Notes: generated by a model not told the origin, from the letters alone. DNA of 64,000 bases from a virus (IMGVR_UViG_3300045125_000085:1-64000); one strand, 5' to 3'. Positions 21,136 through 31,106 are shown, counted from the stretch's first letter. Translations and numbers: made by a program.

Positions 21136-21456
21136 TTAGACAGGCAGGACATCGCTCCTTATTAATAGTAATAGGTTTTGCTGGACGTCGACTTTAAATG
21201 CCTGATGCTCTATCGGTAAGTAGGAAAAGTCCGGTGGCGTTAAAGGTGAGCGATGCTGCATACCGCGTATCAACATCTCTTCAGCTAAAGCGTCGTGTCG
21301 TGTAACATAACTCATAGGTTCGATTGCATTGCCAGCGATACGTCCGTTTATACGGACTTTACGTTGCCAGCTAGGCAGGAACTTATGCAGTTCACCATGT
21401 TCACCGAGCAAATGCTGATTGCATAAATAGCTCGGTGGTACCATCCACATCCTCAT
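21136..21456 (-). CDS. Pyrimidine-dimer DNA glycosylase-like protein (DenV-related family)
   Basis: MRMWMVPPSYLCNQHLLGE followed by HGELHKF matches the start of the phage family annotated as pyrimidine dimer DNA glycosylase, and SYVTRHDALAEEMLIRGM followed by HRSPL is its second hallmark. The 106-residue length fits. True DenV cuts at UV-induced dimers; many phage members are untested. The ATG overlaps the stop of the polymerase gene (ATGA), so it is coupled to it. The frame is intact. It may protect phage DNA or serve an unrelated purpose in this branch. Confidence 0.75.
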   Translation of the reverse strand: MRMWMVPPSYLCNQHLLGEHGELHKFLPSWQRKVRINGRIAGNAIEPMSYVTRHDALAEEMLIRGMQHRSPLTPPDFSYLPIEHQAFKVDVQQNLLLLIRSDVLPV

Positions 21457-22927
21457 GCGTCAGGCAGTGCATTAAAGCGTGCTATCTGCTCTGCCGTAAA
21501 CTCATACCCTCTACGACTCGCTATGAAGTTCGAGATCGTGGCGACTACTGGCTTCGGTAAAGCGATACTACCTGAAACTTCACGTGGTCTAGTCAGCTCG
21601 AACACATTCTTATGCGGAGCTAGACCATACCATCGTTCTGCCATGTAGTGGTCTATAGCTAGACTCACGTTCATCTCGTCACCGTCAAAATCAGCATTAG
21701 GTGCCTTAGTGATCAAGATAGATATACTGATGGTATTATCATGCACATCGGTCTTGAACTTAGTAATGAACACTCTTTGTGCAGAACCTGCTAGCAGTGA
21801 TGGATTACGCTGGATGATGCAGACGATACGACGATCAGGCGATTCATACAACAGTTCATTCAGTAGCTTGTCTAGCAAGGGATGATACTTGTAGACGTGT
21901 CCATAGAGCATACCTATCGCATCATTCTGAGCGATACCCATCTTCATCAGCTTATTCAGTAGATGTGGCTGAAATGCCGTAATGCCGACTGACCATGGCA
22001 CATGGATCTCATCATAGGCATGATCATTCGTCAAAGATGAAATCACTGCTCTGAATGAGAAGTGCGACCTAGTACCGAATACATGCTTACGGGAATATAC
22101 CTGGCTTCTTAGACAAAGATGTCTTATAGAAGTTAAAGTAAAAGTCCGACAGCTTAGAGAGAGCCTTTACCGTCCTACGTTCCTTAGTCTTGACTGAGTA
22201 GTCTGAGAATGGGCTATCTATACCAGCGATCATCATGATCGCATCGATAGCTCCTACGTGGATAGGGTCTATCCATCTACCTGTACAGTTCTGCTCTAGG
22301 ATCAGTAGTGATTTATTCGGCAGCGGGATGTAGTGGCTGAATATACGCTCAGGAAAATCCTGCAGTAAGTGATACAAGTAATCAGTTTTGACTTGGCGCT
22401 TCTTCTTAAACTCCTTGTGATTAAACAAGATAGCCATGATGTCGTTGAAGTGGTCTATGAAGTAATTATAGCCACGCTCTACGCCCATCTCAGCTAGCTC
22501 ATTGATTATCACTGGCTGTTTTACATTCGGTCTATATGGTGCTGTCGCAGATCCACTGAATGATACTGAAGCCAGACTTAACGAAACGCTGATCTAGCAT
22601 GTACCAGATAGTAGGATTGATCAAAGCTCTGACCCCTTCCGGTGCTCTGAACCAGACTAAAGGCTCGATATCTTCATTAACGATCGAGCGCACTGGCTTA
22701 TGACAGTATTCGCACTCCACCTCGATGGCAAACTCACCTTTAGTCCTACCGCAATGACAAGACGGCAAGATAGAAATCATGTCAGTAGTATAGCGAGACA
22801 TGATTAGGTTGCGGATATAGTCACGACTATCCTCGAACACATTGCCTAGGTCATTGATGATGATAGGCGGAGATCTTAGCTGGGTGACTAGTTCGTTTAA
22901 ATCTACTAACTCTTGATAGACGGGCAT
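21453..22927 (-). CDS. Multisubunit RNA polymerase beta-prime, N-terminal subunit with the catalytic motif
   Basis: APNADFDGDEMNVSLAID is the universal NADFDGDQM metal-binding motif of beta-prime, the active centre of RNA synthesis. Upstream are SCHCGRTKGEFAIEVECEYC, a four-cysteine zinc site, then ALINPTIWYML, FSHYIPLPNKSLLIL, KHVFGTRSHFSFRAVISSL and IIQRNPSLLAGSAQRVF, each matching the beta-prime order. It starts MPVYQELVDLNELVTQL at 22927 and is broken near 22525 and 22060. About 490 residues. Its position directly after the chimallin-like gene mirrors phiKZ gp54-gp55, so I infer the non-virion polymerase. Promoter at 22957. Confidence 0.85.
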
Positions 22928-22956
22928 TGTATACCTCTAGTGTTGTAATGACATAG

Positions 22957-22980
22957 ATACTATATGTGGTTTTATACGCA
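22957..22980 (-). promoter_or_regulatory. Promoter for the beta-prime N-terminal gene
   Basis: Minus strand GTATAAAACCACATATAGTATCTATGTC, a weaker member of the CATATA family, 30 bases before the start. Confidence 0.5.
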
Positions 22981-23017
22981 TCCACATACAGTGTGTGGTA
23001 CTACTAAAAAAGTACGG

Positions 23018-23058
23018 CATAAAGCCGGGAGAGCCCGATGAGGCTCTCCCGGCTATGC
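23018..23058 (-). terminator. Terminator of the chimallin unit
   Basis: GCATA-AGCCGGGAGAGCC pairs with GGCTCTCCCGGCTATGC; the minus transcript then runs into TTTTTTAGTAG. It lies 14 bases after the chimallin stop. Confidence 0.8.
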
Positions 23059-23071
23059 TCGTCCTTACTCC

Positions 23072-24966
23072 TTAGTACCGGCTATATCCACTATAGTACC
23101 CACGATTCGTAGTCTGGTAACCGAGGTTATGAGACAAGAAGGATTGTCCTGCACCCATGCCCGGTGCCAGCAGACCCTGACCGACGAAGTCAGCCACACC
23201 ACGCTGCTGATTAAAGTCAGCAGTAGCAGGTGCTTGGATGTTGCAGACCAGACCAGCGTCTACACATCCTCGCACCAAGGCATCCATAAAGTCCTTGCTG
23301 AAGGTCACACGCTGAGCGAAACCCAGTGTAGATCGCATTGTTATGCGTCAGACCATCGATCAAAGCTTTACGATCAGCCAGTCTGATTTCCAGCGGTACA
23401 TCCTTGCGTAAGAATGTATCCGACCAAGCTCTGATGCGAGTAGGATCTTTATCGCCGATGAAGTTAGCGACAGCGAGGTAATCGATAGCCCGGATGTCAC
23501 GCTTCATACCGTTCTTATCCATGTAGTAGCCCAAATGGACCCTATTGAACGGATTGATAAAGACTGGCTTATCCGCCGTGAAGTAACGGCTGAAGTTGCC
23601 ATTGGTCAGATCGTTAGCTGCACGCAGCAGCAGATCCAGCGCATGCTTATTACCGACCGAAGCTTCCTTGAATATGCTGAGATACCAGGTCTGGGATGCG
23701 CATTCCGGTACGTCCATCGAGATCAGCAGTTCCGGTCTATACAGACTAGAGATCAGCTGACCCAACTGTTGCAACTGGAAGCTATCCGACTTAGTGTCGA
23801 TCCGCTGACCGAAGCCAGATTGGTTATTCTCCAGAGTTGGCATCAATATTCAACGCACCGATGTCGTGCAAATCTACACCTTCCGTGTTCGGCGTCATTC
23901 TAAACGCCTGTACCCAGTTATTATCGTCACGAATGGCGATAGATGTAGCCAACCATAACAAAGTCATAGCTGGGGTATAACCGTAGTAGCTGATAATATC
24001 AGTCACTACTAAGTTAGCTACATACCGTTGTGTCGGCATGGCGTACTGCTGCGGTTGATAGAAGTTGTACGCGGTCACTGGTGCAACTGGTGCATACAAC
24101 GTATCGATGAAACCAGACAGTACTGAGATACGTGCTTCCCGCGATCCCATGTTCATCTGGTTAGCTGCTTGCTGCGCCTGATCCTGACGCATCTTTGAGC
24201 TAAATGCTACCAATACGTCTGAACGTATCGGCTCACCGACTACACCAGTCAGATCCTGGCGTGCGAACTGTACGGTGCATGTGAGGTCTGCACCTTTATC
24301 CGCCATACCCAGGTTAAAGTCCTGAAAGCCAGGCTTACGTACTTCAATTTCCATATTAGAAGCGGTAGTGGCATTCAGGGCCAAGTTTTTGACACCGGCT
24401 TTATCCTCAGGGTTAAAGGAAGCTGGTACAACGCAGCCATCGGTCATGATCAATGTACCGACAGGGTATTGTTGCCGGACGCGTTCTTTGACACGCTTAA
24501 GCAGTTCATCATTCATGGCGTCGCCAGTGACGCGCATGATTTCTACCTGATTCCTACCAGGCATGGACTGCCAGATAGGTGCCGGTTTTTCACCAGTCGC
24601 TTCGATGATGAGGGTGTGATAGCCTATACCCAGATCACCGAAAGTCTTACTACGCACACATACTACTAAGCAAGAGTAGTTCAGCGCAGTGTATACTGTG
24701 TTGTCCACAGCCAAGATAGCTATTTCACTATCCTTCATCTGTGGATCTTTGCAAGCCTCTACTAAAGCTTGTTCCAGTTTGTTGAGGTACTCAGACCCCA
24801 TGCCCGGTGCGATCGGTGCACCGAACAATGCAGCACCGTGGAAGCTCCACATCGGCATTTGTTGTCTGGGTGGTTCAGGCTGCTGCGATGCCATCTGTGG
24901 CTGTTGAAAGCCAGTAGGTGCATTGGCGGCAGGGGTAGGGCGGATGTTTTCGTCTTTAATGGCCAT
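23072..24966 (-). CDS. chmA: Chimallin-like phage nucleus shell protein (ChmA/PhuN family)
   Basis: Composite length about 630 residues, the size of known chimallins (phiKZ gp54, 201phi2-1 gp105). Layout: a disordered Pro/Gln N-terminus (QQPEPPRQQMPMWSFHG), a large alpha/beta body, segments VDLHDIGALNIDAN and DKPVFINPFNRVHLGYYMDK typical in style of the family, and a Gly/Tyr-rich tail ending GYYSGYSRY, as expected for the C-terminal segment that locks neighbouring subunits. Two frame breaks lie near 23840 and 23335. It is a one-gene unit with an early-type promoter and strong terminator, as suits the most abundant early protein, and it is followed by polymerase beta-prime as in phiKZ. The call rests on remembered features; structure prediction would settle it. 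Confidence 0.8.
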
Positions 24967-25077
24967 GTGTGTACTCCTATTTAGTACGGGTGATTTTCAG
25001 AATGTATGTCCTTCGCATGCATGCAGATAGGTCGCCTCCCGCGCCTATTTGAACCCATTCTGAGTGTAGGTTCATAA

Positions 25078-25100
25078 TTAGTATATGAGTCCAAAATGTG
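25078..25100 (-). promoter_or_regulatory. Early-type promoter of the chimallin gene
   Basis: Minus strand CATTTTGGACTCATATACTAATTATGAACC, leaving a leader of about 100 bases before the start at 24966. Confidence 0.65.
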
Positions 25101-25355
25101 CTCGAATCGTCATATCGACGACATACTGCAGCATAGACCTAGTCCGTCATAACGGTCTAAAGCACTATGGCTTTAGACGCTCTATGTCATGCAGACATAA
25201 GATACAGTCTAGCTAGACCAGACTGCTACTAAGACGCGATGTCTGGAGCGAATGATCTTCCACCGTCCATTGGCACCTTACCGCTAGGGTGAGGTGGAAG
25301 AGTCCGTATGACGATTCTCTCCAAATAATCATACTGCTTACGTATTTTTTCTGGT
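25101..25355 (+). ncRNA. Structured intergenic region, possible leader RNA or small RNA
   Basis: No ORF is convincing here. Three stem-loops stand in a row: GTCTAAAGC/GCTTTAGAC (25155-25178), AGACAT/ATGTCT (25193-25244) enclosing CAGTCT/AGACTG, and CTTCCACC/GGTGGAAG (25257-25300). They could fold on either strand. Placed between the divergent chimallin gene and the 25356 gene, they may be a 5' leader of the latter or a separate RNA. No tRNA features seen. Confidence 0.4.
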
Positions 25356-26522
25356 ATGGCATCCTCTCAGCCTCGATTATCGTTTGACTACTCCATCATC
25401 CTAAGTACCATTATGCAAAGGCATCACCATGTTGGATCTTTTCTCTCTACCTCCGTCGCTGAGGTCACGATCCCTAGCGACCCTTTGTTCAGCTACTTAC
25501 GTGCGTCGTATAAGCGTGAGATCGCCGACATAGTCAACTACTACCAACAGAGGGTGTATGCCGTACGTAACAATCATCTATTAGCTAGAATCCTGACATC
25601 GCTGAGTATCCCGACGCAATATGAAGCTATGCAGTATGCTAGTGTCGCTGAGACACGAGCAGCTTATATCGCTAATAGTTTTCGCATGACTAGCGAGTTG
25701 ACTGCCGGACATGCTTTTGACGGTGTGTTTTATGGACCTGGTAGTCCTGAGGTATTACTGCATAGGGATTGCTACTTCGACCCTATCCATGCGAGTAAGC
25801 ATTGGCGGCATATCTCAGCTATTCAAGTGCATAGACATCCGCAATCCCATCTAGGCTTATTATTAGCTAACGGTAAAGAGACCTGTAGTGAAAGTGGCAT
25901 AGGGGTCATTAGCGTTAATATCGGATTGCTAGCTATGCAGTATCGTGGCTTTATATTAGAGCAATACCGTAAGCTGCAGAACCATAGTGAAAGCTTACTC
26001 GGTATCAATCACTTCATTCACATGAATGTATTACCGCCGATACTGTATCGACATATGGACTATGTGTTAATGAACCGAATGATGAACTTGTTCTACGGAG
26101 CGCCTATGGGTCAGGCGTATCTAAAGCATCCTTTTCTACTGTACGACTATCAGCAAAAGCTAGATAAGTCTTTAGGCTTTTATCTGAAGCATATACAGGA
26201 CAAGAGTATGCGTTATGAAGATATGCTATTAGGAATACCAGCTATCTTTGCTAATACCCAATATGAAGCCTTACAGTTACCTGACTATGCACCGACACGC
26301 CAAGTCCAATGGAGTCTCTTACTCGCTAGACTACCAGTGATCCAGTTTCTGATCGACGTAGGTGGCGATAAAGGCAAACGACGTAATAGTACTCAGCTCA
26401 ATAACCTCAATCGCCATATCACTAGGTTACTTAGAGATAACAGCATAATGCAAGGTCTAAACCCTAGCCTTAGCATAGACTACCAGATCCAGCTAGAAGC
26501 ATTACAGAGATCATTACAGTAG
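25356..26522 (+). CDS. Unknown phage protein, 388 residues, intact
   Basis: One uninterrupted frame from MASSQPRLSFDYSIILSTIM to LQRSLQ. It is rich in His, Tyr and Leu, with DCYFDPIHASKHWRHI, HMNVLPPILYRHMDYVLMN and FLIDVGGDKGKRRNSTQLNN. No signal peptide or membrane span. Mostly helical by composition. The segment ISAIQVHRHPQSHLGLLLAN places several His close together, which could bind metal. There is no clear ribosome site (TCTGGT before the ATG), so the start may lie further in. Divergent from chimallin. Function unknown. Confidence 0.6.
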   Translation: MASSQPRLSFDYSIILSTIMQRHHHVGSFLSTSVAEVTIPSDPLFSYLRASYKREIADIVNYYQQRVYAVRNNHLLARILTSLSIPTQYEAMQYASVAETRAAYIANSFRMTSELTAGHAFDGVFYGPGSPEVLLHRDCYFDPIHASKHWRHISAIQVHRHPQSHLGLLLANGKETCSESGIGVISVNIGLLAMQYRGFILEQYRKLQNHSESLLGINHFIHMNVLPPILYRHMDYVLMNRMMNLFYGAPMGQAYLKHPFLLYDYQQKLDKSLGFYLKHIQDKSMRYEDMLLGIPAIFANTQYEALQLPDYAPTRQVQWSLLLARLPVIQFLIDVGGDKGKRRNSTQLNNLNRHITRLLRDNSIMQGLNPSLSIDYQIQLEALQRSLQ

Positions 26523-26530
26523 CACTCACC

Positions 26531-27070
26531 TCAGTGAGAAAAGATCTTTAATAAAGGATAGCTAGCGATGACATAGTTACCGCTACTGACCAGCTGATGC
26601 TTCATGTGTGATGTATAGGCTATAGGTGCTAGACGCATACCGTCGTACAAGATGCCAGGTCGTACATCGTTTTGTATTAAGTAGTCTTCTATAGCCTGCA
26701 TATCCTTAGTGGTCTGTAGCTCCATCACAGCGTGCTTGATCGTCAGGTCTACAGACTCATTGAGCAGAAAGACGAGATCTGTGTACGAGATCTCATAGCG
26801 CCTTAGATGCTCTAAAAACTCAAAAGACTCATTACGCTCCTGCTCAGTATACGTGCCATGTATATGCGGGAGTACTTGCTCCTTTACCTCTTTTACTTCT
26901 TGCTCATTTACCTGCTCCTGTGAGGATGCCATGTCAGCATTAGCGACTGCATTACGTGAGATCCACTTTTCGATCCCACCCCAAATCTTAGCTTTAACTT
27001 TCGAGCCACCGTCACATACATGGCGGACAGCACCCATTAGCTTAGATGAACACATTTTAACTAAAGTCAT
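26531..27070 (-). CDS. Unknown phage protein, about 179 residues
   Basis: I prefer ATG 27070 (MTLVKMCSSKLMGAVRHVC), preceded by ACGAGGCCGT, over 27097, since the longer form would overlap the divergent + gene. A glutamate-rich linker (NEQEVKEVKEQVLP) separates a basic N-terminal part from a helical C-terminal half with YTDLVFLLNESVDLTIKHAV. It converges on the 25356-26522 gene with only eight bases between. Not recognised. Confidence 0.55.
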   Translation of the reverse strand: MTLVKMCSSKLMGAVRHVCDGGSKVKAKIWGGIEKWISRNAVANADMASSQEQVNEQEVKEVKEQVLPHIHGTYTEQERNESFEFLEHLRRYEISYTDLVFLLNESVDLTIKHAVMELQTTKDMQAIEDYLIQNDVRPGILYDGMRLAPIAYTSHMKHQLVSSGNYVIASYPLLKIFSH

Positions 27071-27083
27071 ACGGCCTCGTGTG

Positions 27084-27749
27084 ATGAGTGATTGCAATTT
27101 AATAGGCGGTGCTTATAGCCTAGTCTCGTTAGAAGGGCTTAACCCTACGTATGTCGATACGTATAGCATGGTCTATGAGATACCTGGTGAGCGTACTCAG
27201 TTTAGAGACATAGTCTCAGTGCTCTCTATAGGCTATCTGCCTTACGCTGGTGCCTATAATGACATGAATCCAGGTATAGGCATGGTAGCACCTCAAAGCA
27301 TGAATGCACTGACTGGAGCTATCCAGCGAGTCGGTGATAGTGTCGGTGGTATCCCACCTATCTCGAATGCTTATGTAGAACTCGTAGGACCTAGAGCCGT
27401 CTTACTCAGAGATCAAGCTCGTGTCACGTCCTCGTACATATTACGCTGTATGTTAGCGAACGATGAGCAGCTGAATAACTTAAACCCTAGATACTGGATA
27501 GCATTCGGTAAACTTTGCATACTGGCAGTACAAGCCTACATTTATAATGAGCTCTATATCAAAATAGATCAAGGCTTCTTAGTCGGTGGTCAGGAGTTAG
27601 GGGCTGTCAAGGAATATGTTAGTAACCTCAGTGAAGCTAACCTTAACTACCAGACCTATCTGTTAGAGAAGTGGCAAGCTTCAGCGTTCATGAACGACAC
27701 TAATGCGTATGATCGCTTTATTAAGTTACAGTTAAATAGTGCAGTATAG
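27084..27749 (+). CDS. Conserved phage protein, probably structural, about 221 residues
   Basis: The frame is open from 26853, but protein-like sequence starts at ATG 27084 (MSDCNLIGGAYSLVSLEGLN). It includes AGAYNDMNPGIGMVAPQSMN, NAYVELVGPRAVLLRDQARV and AVQAYIYNELYIKIDQGFLV, ending FIKLQLNSAV at TAG. The helical YIYNELYIKI part and the beta-like VELVGPRAVLLRDQARV part resemble neck or connector proteins in style; this is a weak impression. Followed immediately by a strong hairpin. No ribosome binding site is visible at 27084, so the start is uncertain. Confidence 0.55.
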   Translation: MSDCNLIGGAYSLVSLEGLNPTYVDTYSMVYEIPGERTQFRDIVSVLSIGYLPYAGAYNDMNPGIGMVAPQSMNALTGAIQRVGDSVGGIPPISNAYVELVGPRAVLLRDQARVTSSYILRCMLANDEQLNNLNPRYWIAFGKLCILAVQAYIYNELYIKIDQGFLVGGQELGAVKEYVSNLSEANLNYQTYLLEKWQASAFMNDTNAYDRFIKLQLNSAV

Positions 27750-27750
27750 T

Positions 27751-27794
27751 GCATAGAGCGTGCGTAGGGTATCTAGCCCTACGCACGCTATGCC
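27751..27794. terminator. Hairpin between converging genes
   Basis: GCATA-AGCGTGCGTAGGG and CCCTACGCACGCTATGC flank TATCTAG. It serves the + gene ending 27749 and the polymerase ending 27798. Confidence 0.7.
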
Positions 27795-27797
27795 GTC

Positions 27798-29924
27798 TTA
27801 ATAACCCAGCTCCGATAAAGTCCAGCCTTTCTTACAATAAAAGCCTAGACTCTCTAGTACTAAGCGATACCCATTCGTCAACTCCAGCACGACACGCTTC
27901 GTATCCAGTATAGACTTAATCTCTACTGGTAAGCCGTGTGTCTGGATATAGTCTAAAGGTAAGAGAAACATCCCTATCGCTCCTTTATTATGCTTAGCGA
28001 TCCAATCCCGCATACGCTGTGCAAAGTCTTTATCCTCCATAGTCTCTAACCAGCGTTTAATATCCGTCTTGTTCTCTAGCGTAGTAGGTATCTTAATCGA
28101 GGCATAAGGTGGTGCTGCGATAGGTCCGTACTTAGGCTCGAATACGAAGTTCCACAATAAGTAATGCTGGTACGGCGACTGTGTCGGCGGTAGTGTATAG
28201 CCTGCACTATCCTTAATCATCATACTGCGATAGAACTCTTCTTCACCATTGAGTAAAGACTGAGTAATAAAGCGTTCCATATCAGCTATCCGTGTCAACG
28301 TCTTACGGATAGAGATCTTCTGCCCAGAGGCTGCTGCATCGAGTATACCGTACATCATACCGTGTAGATCTTTAATGAGTCTAAGAGGACTAGCGCTACT
28401 GATGAGATGCACACCTTTTTTCTCATACTCAGGTACAGCAAAGACATTACCTTCCTGATAGATAGTCCTAGCTGCGTAATGTTTAGCGACATTTGTCAGT
28501 AGGAAAGCATCCCAGATAAACTCACCTTTGACTGCTAGCGTATGCATGTACTCTTCAGGAGTATTGATATTCGCTGAAAAGATCGCTAAGATATGTGCCA
28601 TAGTCTGCGTCGTCAGATATGCGACGGCTGATCCTACTGCTAAGGCATTCGCATCTATGACTAAATGACCCTGATACCACTCTACCCATTTATCGACAGC
28701 AAAGCATGAGCTATCTGTATCACTCAAAGGTACTACGCGTCTTAGCATGTGTGGGATCTGAGCGATAGATGCTGGGATATTCTCAGTCAGGAATAGAGCT
28801 TCGAGTAAGTCTTTATACTCAGCGACTACGGCATGGATATGCTCAGCTGTACCGACTATAGTAGTGAGTACGCCAGCCTCATGCATCTTATCGTAGTTTT
28901 TACCCATGCCTTTAATGAGGTCAGAGCAGACTTGATGTGCTAGGAGTAAGATGTCTTCGTTGAAATCAGCTATCTTACTCTTAGGATCAGGATCAGTAGA
29001 GACGACTCTAGTGCTTAACTTAAGTAGTAGCTCTTTAACGACCTCTGGGTTAAAGACTCTTAAGTGATAAAAGTCACCTGTATAGACGAATGCAGCTCTC
29101 TGGATAGCAGTGAGTTTACTGACATAATCAGCGATCTGCTGAAAGTACTGAGCGTCTTTCCAGTATAGATCAGTAGAGTACTGGATCACACTCAAAGTAA
29201 ACGCTACACTCGGATAGACTAAGCCATACTTATCCATCACGGCTTGGAGTGCCGGATAGTCGGTATGTGTAGTAGTAGAGATGAGGTTATTCATCACTGT
29301 ATCAGGCGACCAGTAATGACGATTACCGGCTAGCATACGCTCGTTCGTCGCATTACAGAGTGATACTACCGTACGGGTAATGGAAGTGAGTGTGCTATGT
29401 GCAGTAGGGTTATGCAGAATAGTACCTTCAGTACCAAACGCACCAGACAAGGCATTATTGTAAATCTTCTTTTTGCTCTGTACGTTTTCTTGATACGTGT
29501 GTTCAGCGAGATTACCTTCAGCTTTGGCTTGATGGGATTTCTTCTTAGCAGCAGATCGTAGCTTCTTATTCTTCTCTACGAAACTAGTATAGACTGATCT
29601 TTTCTTAGACGGATGTAAGTACGTCGTAAAGCTAGGTGTCAAGATATCGCCTGACTGCACAGTGTGACGGATATACTGGCTGAGTCTAGTCTCTATGACT
29701 TCCGTATCACCATTATCACCACGAGCATAATGACGTACGGTAGGGTCTATGACTTTATCAGGAGGTTGTTGCTTCAGTATTTCTAAGGTACGTGTCTTAC
29801 ATAGCTCGATAGGATCACCTGTCATAGTAGCTAAGTAATGCGCCATCTGCTCTACATACTGAGCGATAGGATCTATCTGACGCTTATAACTACTAGTCGG
29901 TTTAAGAAACGGATTATTAGCCAT
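27798..29924 (-). CDS. Family B DNA polymerase, polymerase domain
   Basis: An intact 708-codon frame. KKKIYNNALSGAFGTEGT is motif B of the fingers and PLSDTDSSCFAVDKW is motif C of the palm with the DTD metal ligands. The N-terminal 150 residues hold GDNGDTEVIE and a Lys-rich stretch (KKLRSAAKKKSHQAKAEG) but no 3'-5' exonuclease motifs, and no DxxSLYPS motif A is obvious. The proofreading domain is therefore either a separate gene or absent; phiKZ-group polymerases are known to be split in this way. Start follows the upstream stop directly (TAAATGGC), so it is coupled to 29925-30460. It should replicate phage DNA inside the nucleus. Confidence 0.9.
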   Translation of the reverse strand: MANNPFLKPTSSYKRQIDPIAQYVEQMAHYLATMTGDPIELCKTRTLEILKQQPPDKVIDPTVRHYARGDNGDTEVIETRLSQYIRHTVQSGDILTPSFTTYLHPSKKRSVYTSFVEKNKKLRSAAKKKSHQAKAEGNLAEHTYQENVQSKKKIYNNALSGAFGTEGTILHNPTAHSTLTSITRTVVSLCNATNERMLAGNRHYWSPDTVMNNLISTTTHTDYPALQAVMDKYGLVYPSVAFTLSVIQYSTDLYWKDAQYFQQIADYVSKLTAIQRAAFVYTGDFYHLRVFNPEVVKELLLKLSTRVVSTDPDPKSKIADFNEDILLLAHQVCSDLIKGMGKNYDKMHEAGVLTTIVGTAEHIHAVVAEYKDLLEALFLTENIPASIAQIPHMLRRVVPLSDTDSSCFAVDKWVEWYQGHLVIDANALAVGSAVAYLTTQTMAHILAIFSANINTPEEYMHTLAVKGEFIWDAFLLTNVAKHYAARTIYQEGNVFAVPEYEKKGVHLISSASPLRLIKDLHGMMYGILDAAASGQKISIRKTLTRIADMERFITQSLLNGEEEFYRSMMIKDSAGYTLPPTQSPYQHYLLWNFVFEPKYGPIAAPPYASIKIPTTLENKTDIKRWLETMEDKDFAQRMRDWIAKHNKGAIGMFLLPLDYIQTHGLPVEIKSILDTKRVVLELTNGYRLVLESLGFYCKKGWTLSELGY

Positions 29925-30460
29925 TTAGTCACCTTTATAACTTAAGATAGCGTACTTACGCGGTATGTAGAAGAATAGATGCAGGAGCATCTTAGCTACA
30001 TAGTCACCGAACTCAAAACACCAGATCGGTAAGTCATTATGCTTAAACTCAGTACGGAGTTGTTGACTGTTTTGTTCATAAGCTAAATACATGATCGTCT
30101 TAATCGCATTCAGCATATCGCGCTTACTGAATTGATGGCTGTAGTACTTAAGTACGATCTTATCTAGCAAATTATCTAACTGCATACTACGAAAATAACT
30201 ATTGTTGATTTTATCAGCTACCAGCTCTACTCCATTCTTACGTACTAATCCACGGTAGAGGTTAAACTGCAAGAGTAGAGTAGCGTAATGCACCTTGATT
30301 CAGCATACGCTCTAAGTCTTCGAGGATATAGACCTGATCGGTCTTAGTGCAGTAATAGATACCACCATTCGCTTTGACGACAGCGTAGATCGCATCTGGA
30401 TACTTAATGAGTGACGAAGGGTTCTATTTGCAAATAGTCGATGCAGGCGGCGATAGTCAT
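29925..30460 (-). CDS. Unknown protein upstream of DNA polymerase, about 178 residues
   Basis: Start ATG 30460 (MTIAACIDYLQIEPF) with GGAGT seven bases upstream. The frame shifts near 30405 to YPDAIYAVVKANGGIYYCTK, then near 30290 to LLQFNLYRGLVRKNGVELV, and ends FYIPRKYAILSYKGD at the polymerase start. It is helical, with aromatic residues, and lies in one operon with the polymerase. It may be an accessory replication protein; no exonuclease motifs are visible. Confidence 0.6.
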
Positions 30461-30539
30461 GATGGTAACTCCATAATGGTAAAGGTCTCATAGTGAGATA
30501 CCAGAGCCTGATTAATTATCTGTGCTGAGAAAAAAAATA

Positions 30540-30582
30540 GAGCATAAGAGAGGGAGAGCCATCTGGCTCTCCCTCTATGCCG
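30540..30582 (-). terminator. Terminator of gene 30584-31020
   Basis: AGAGGGAGAGCC/GGCTCTCCCTCT stem with GCATA and TATGC flanks; the minus transcript continues CTATTTTTTTCTC. Confidence 0.8.
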
Positions 30583-30583
30583 A

Positions 30584-31020
30584 TTATGCGAAGATACGCC
30601 GCCATCCTTTCTTCGGTTTAATTAACTGCTCCCTCGCATACCGAGGGAGATATTGCACCTGCGGCCAGATGCAATTCGGATGGAGTACTTTGCAATACTC
30701 CCCTGTAGCTAACTCCACCCCCTCTTCGTAGTACATCCTTGAAAGATTCTCTACCGTGCGTCCTTTCATGGTGATGGGGATAGCCTCCTCAGCATACCAA
30801 CCACTATTAGTGGCTCTAATCCCACGCAACCACGTGAGGTTTTCTTGTCCGTCCTTGATGCGGGCCACGCCCATCCCTCTCCACTCCCCATTAGGGAGGC
30901 GGTACAGTCCGATGAAGAGAAACCTGCCTCTTGGGCACAAAGCCCTTTGGATCGTATCTGACGCCCAAGTATACCTTCGTATACCTGACCCATACACTCT
31001 AACAGTTCTTGCTTGTTCAT
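30584..31020 (-). CDS. Accessory protein, about 145 residues, one frameshift
   Basis: Start ATG 31020 (MNKQELLECMGQVYEGILGR) behind CGTAGGAGGTATT. Near 30930 the frame shifts to FLFIGLYRLPNGEWRGMGVA and continues NSGWYAEEAIPITMKGRT and GEYCKVLHPNCIWPQVQYLP to the end GWRRIFA. Rich in Trp, Tyr and Arg. It is a single-gene unit with the accessory-type promoter at 31107 and its own terminator, next to another such unit. No family recognised. Its regulation suggests early expression. Confidence 0.6.
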
Positions 31021-31106
31021 AATACCTCCTACGGGCAATGTGCTAGATAGTCTGAACTTTCTACCTAGCTTTATTAATAAAAATTATTGAGCGCGTTTGC
31101 TCATTA

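Noticed and set aside
24368-24984. Several + strand ORFs inside the chimallin gene.
   Set aside because: Shadows of a strongly biased coding sequence; no ribosome sites and no recognisable protein.
26853-27083. N-terminal extension of the + gene at 27084.
   Set aside because: It is Cys/Ser/Thr-rich, reads as the antisense of the Glu-rich linker of the minus gene 26531-27070, and has no ribosome site.
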